Shown piece after piece: positions 7,186-8,838 of a DNA stretch of 8,838 nucleotides. The stretch lies in the NCBI GenBank assembly GCA_002336405.1, contig DDEJ01000038.1, forward strand, positions 1 through 8,838. Reading direction: 5' to 3'. Under the pieces are notes generated by a model. It was not told the origin of the DNA and made no database searches. It worked only from the letters and a program-made list of their open reading frames with translations. The number at the start of each line of letters is the position of its first letter. Position 1 is the first letter of the stretch. Source of the stretch: Rhodobacteraceae bacterium UBA1957. GTDB taxonomy: Bacteria; Pseudomonadota; Alphaproteobacteria; Rhodobacterales; Rhodobacteraceae. A program made the translations under genes and the position numbers.

Positions 7186-7295
7186 AACGCTTCCTTCAAA
7201 ACGTCGTTATAGATCCCCATTATTAACAAGCTATAAACCAATATGCTTTCGAAGCCTTCAACTTGCCAATAGTCCGAAACCGCCAGATCGCTCAT
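7119..7295 (-). CDS. possible small ORF (58 codons) between ilvA and the regulator gene
   Basis: An ATG follows directly after the ilvA TAA (reading TAAATG) and opens a 58-codon frame ending in TAG. It fills the whole 110-bp spacer and then runs 67 bases into the regulator gene in another frame. The predicted peptide starts MSDLAVSDYWQVEGFE and has a short hydrophobic stretch (SILVYSLLIMGIY). I recognise no family. There is no good Shine-Dalgarno before the ATG, so expression would depend on coupling to ilvA termination. The frame is short enough to be open by chance and the long downstream overlap argues against it. Otherwise the spacer holds only the regulator's ribosome site. Confidence 0.2.
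   Translation of the reverse strand: MSDLAVSDYWQVEGFESILVYSLLIMGIYNDVLKEALCKYQDHRLQNLNHGWIFQAVL
7192..7196 (-). promoter_or_regulatory. Shine-Dalgarno that decides the GTG start of the regulator-phosphatase
   Basis: AAGGA on the minus strand, six bases before the GTG at 7185. No ATG is available in frame before the receiver core, so this site is what supports a GTG start. Confidence 0.75.
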
Positions 7296-8522
7296 TTAAA
7301 CTACGAATTGCGCCAACATTTCATCGTCGGTTAGGTCGGTATAGGCAAATCCTGCCGCATCCAACCGTGCAAAAAACTGATCAAATTGATCCGGGGTCGT
7401 TGTCTCAATCCCTATTAAAACCGACCCGAAGTTACGGGCTGATTTTTTCAAGTATTCAAACCGTGTGATATCATCATTGGGTCCAAACACGCCAAGAAAA
7501 TCCTTCAGCGCGCCAGGCCTCTGTGGCAGTCGCAGAATAAGATATTTTTTTACCCCAGAATAGCGCTGTGCGCGCTCTTTAACTTCGGGCAGCCTTTCAA
7601 AATCAAAATTTCCACCCGATGAAACACAGACCACACGCCGGCCACGAATCGACTGGCCCAGATCTTTCAACGCATCAATCGCCAGCGCACCAGCCGGCTC
7701 GAGAACGATGCCTTCAATGTTCAGCATCTCAAGCATGGTCGTGCAAATCCGATCTTCGGCAATGGTTAGGGTATTGGCCAGACCAACATCCTTGAGACGG
7801 GCAAAGTTTTTTACACCAATCTGCCCGACTGCCGCACCGTCGGCAAAGGTGTCGACCTTATCCAATTTCACCGGCCGTCCCACTTTGAGCGCGGCACGCA
7901 GACAGGCGCCACCTTTTGGTTCAACAAAGGTATAGGTGCAGGTCGTGCCAAAATAGCTAATCAAACCCGACGACAGGCCACCGCCGCCCACTGGCAGAAT
8001 AATATGATCCGGCACACCACCGAGCTGGTCTTCGATCTCGACCCCAACGCTGGCCTGCCCTTCGATCACATCCTCGTCATCAAACGGCGACAGAAAATAA
8101 GCCCCCTGATCGGCACAATATGCCTGTGCTGAGGCCAAGCATTCATCAAAATAATCTCCAGTCAGCCTAATCTCTACGTGGTCACCACCAAACATCTGAG
8201 TTTTCTGGATTTTCTGCTGCGGTGTGGTTACAGGCATAAAAACCGTGCCCTGTACGCCAAAATGGGCACACATGAACGCCATGCCCTGTGCTGCATTACC
8301 GGCACTGGCGCAGACAAAGTGCTTTTGACCAGCCAATTTGCGCATCGCATTGAACGCGCCGCGCAATTTATACGACCGAACTGGCGAGAGATCTTCACGT
8401 TTGAGCCAAATTTCGGCCTGATAGCGAGCCGACAAATGATCGTTAAGTTGCAGGGGCGTGGCTTGAAATACGGCGCGCATTTCGGCTTCGGCGATACGGG
8501 CTTGGGTTCTAAAATCGCTCAT
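7296..8522 (-). CDS. ilvA: threonine dehydratase (threonine ammonia-lyase), short form with one ACT-like domain
   Basis: The 408-residue cytoplasmic enzyme is a fold-type II PLP enzyme that converts threonine to 2-oxobutanoate and ammonia, the first committed step of isoleucine synthesis. Lys 52 in SYKLRGAFNA is the PLP Schiff-base lysine. The phosphate-binding loop is PVGGGGLSSG (177-186) and the SSGGN motif is at 301-305. A single C-terminal ACT-like domain (about 325-408, KKYLILRLPQRPGALKDF onward) matches the Bacillus-type short form and is the expected site of isoleucine feedback. The loop that normally reads GNHAQG reads GNAAQG here (75-80), an Ala in place of His at 77. The start is the ATG at 8522 (MSDF); a TTG ten codons upstream has no ribosome site. 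The gene lies 46 bp after the partial membrane gene. A serine/threonine dehydratase with a catabolic role is the main alternative, but the ACT-like domain favours biosynthesis. Confidence 0.94.
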   Translation of the reverse strand: MSDFRTQARIAEAEMRAVFQATPLQLNDHLSARYQAEIWLKREDLSPVRSYKLRGAFNAMRKLAGQKHFVCASAGNAAQGMAFMCAHFGVQGTVFMPVTTPQQKIQKTQMFGGDHVEIRLTGDYFDECLASAQAYCADQGAYFLSPFDDEDVIEGQASVGVEIEDQLGGVPDHIILPVGGGGLSSGLISYFGTTCTYTFVEPKGGACLRAALKVGRPVKLDKVDTFADGAAVGQIGVKNFARLKDVGLANTLTIAEDRICTTMLEMLNIEGIVLEPAGALAIDALKDLGQSIRGRRVVCVSSGGNFDFERLPEVKERAQRYSGVKKYLILRLPQRPGALKDFLGVFGPNDDITRFEYLKKSARNFGSVLIGIETTTPDQFDQFFARLDAAGFAYTDLTDDEMLAQFVV

Positions 8523-8529
8523 CGCCGAT

Positions 8530-8557
8530 ATTATGCCCAGCGCCTGTTTCAACGCAA
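8530..8557 (-). promoter_or_regulatory. candidate ilvA promoter very close to the start codon
   Basis: On the minus strand a TTGCGT hexamer (8552-8557) and CATAAT (8530-8535, five of six matches to TATAAT) are separated by 16 bases. Initiation about seven bases downstream would fall at or next to the ilvA ATG at 8522, giving a leaderless or almost leaderless message. This fits the absence of a clear Shine-Dalgarno. It is unproven; ilvA could instead be read from the upstream gene. Confidence 0.3.
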
Positions 8558-8568
8558 GTGCAGAAACG

Positions 8569-8838
8569 TCAATTTAAGGTCCTATACACAACATAATGGC
8601 CATAAACCGTGGTCACCAAACTGGCCCAAATTATGATGCTGACCCACCCCAAAAGCATCTGGTGGAAAACCGACCGCCGCATAATCTCCAGATCAAACTG
8701 CGCAGAGAAATAAAGCATGCCGCCCATAACCCCAAACCCGGGCAGCATTGTCACGGTCTGACCCCATGTTACGGACCATGCGGACACAGTCAGGGTAAGT
8801 CGCAATAAGATAACACAGCAAAAAGGCACCAGAATAAG
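8569..8838 (-). CDS. C-terminal part of an unrecognised small membrane protein (start outside the window)
   Basis: The reading frame is open to the right edge and ends in TGA at 8569, so 89 C-terminal residues are visible. A GTG at 8829 is an in-frame possible start, but the codons before it (CTT ATT CTG) remain open and hydrophobic, so I treat the gene as truncated by the window edge. Three hydrophobic segments stand out: residues 1-20, 29-46 and 61-80 of the visible part. Between the second and third is a polar stretch, FDLEIMRRSVFHQ, and the tail is YVVYRTLN. This pattern fits an integral inner-membrane protein. I do not recognise a family or motif. It lies upstream of ilvA on the same strand with a 46-bp gap, so cotranscription is possible but a function link is not shown. 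Confidence 0.65.
   Translation of the reverse strand, partial: LILVPFCCVILLRLTLTVSAWSVTWGQTVTMLPGFGVMGGMLYFSAQFDLEIMRRSVFHQMLLGWVSIIIWASLVTTVYGHYVVYRTLN

Noticed and set aside
7091..7468. 125-codon plus-strand open frame across the ilvA/regulator junction
   Set aside because: It is antisense to the IlvA ACT-like domain and the receiver start, and shows no motif or ribosome site.
8178..8636. 152-codon plus-strand open frame antisense to the start of ilvA
   Set aside because: It covers the conserved PLP-binding half of IlvA, has no ribosome site or family motif, and extends into the next gene.

Overview
The window looks like a stretch of core chromosome from a marine alphaproteobacterium, most likely a Roseobacter-type Rhodobacteraceae with moderate GC content. 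I infer this from the protein sequences: a short-form threonine dehydratase beginning MSDF, an Hsp33 / CoA-diphosphatase / CCA-transferase gene chain, and an ABC half-exporter beginning MFRFFENLVDPY. No database search was possible. I see no rRNA, tRNA, insertion sequence, CRISPR array, phage gene or attachment site. Coding density is very high.

Layout. Seven of eight confident genes are on the minus strand, so transcription runs from high to low coordinates. At the right edge is the C-terminal part of an unrecognised small membrane protein (8569-8838). It is followed by threonine dehydratase ilvA (7296-8522) and a response regulator fused to a SpoIIE/RsbU-type PP2C phosphatase (5905-7185, GTG start). 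A single plus-strand gene, a NUDIX hydrolase (5475-5918), converges on the phosphatase gene with a 14-bp tail overlap. It diverges from hslO across an 81-bp spacer. The second minus-strand block is hslO/Hsp33 (4401-5393), a NudL-type CoA diphosphatase (3824-4411), a CCA-adding enzyme or poly(A) polymerase-like nucleotidyltransferase (2664-3824), a LysE-family exporter (2013-2621) and an ABC half-exporter (59-1897).

How the genes may work together. hslO, the NUDIX gene and cca are tightly coupled: an 11-bp overlap, then a TAATG junction. This is an obvious operon joining a redox-switched chaperone, a CoA/nucleotide clean-up enzyme and tRNA 3'-end maturation. lysE follows after 41 bp and is probably cotranscribed. 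The ABC gene lies beyond a 115-bp spacer with a hairpin and an extended -10 element, so it may have its own promoter. The response regulator-phosphatase is a regulatory output protein with no visible partner kinase, anti-sigma factor or STAS protein nearby.

Novelty. I do not see a previously undescribed multi-gene system here. The points most worth checking are sequence-level: a Glu in place of the phosphoacceptor Asp in the response regulator, an Ala in place of the His of the GNHAQG loop in IlvA, and a possible 58-codon ORF between ilvA and the regulator.
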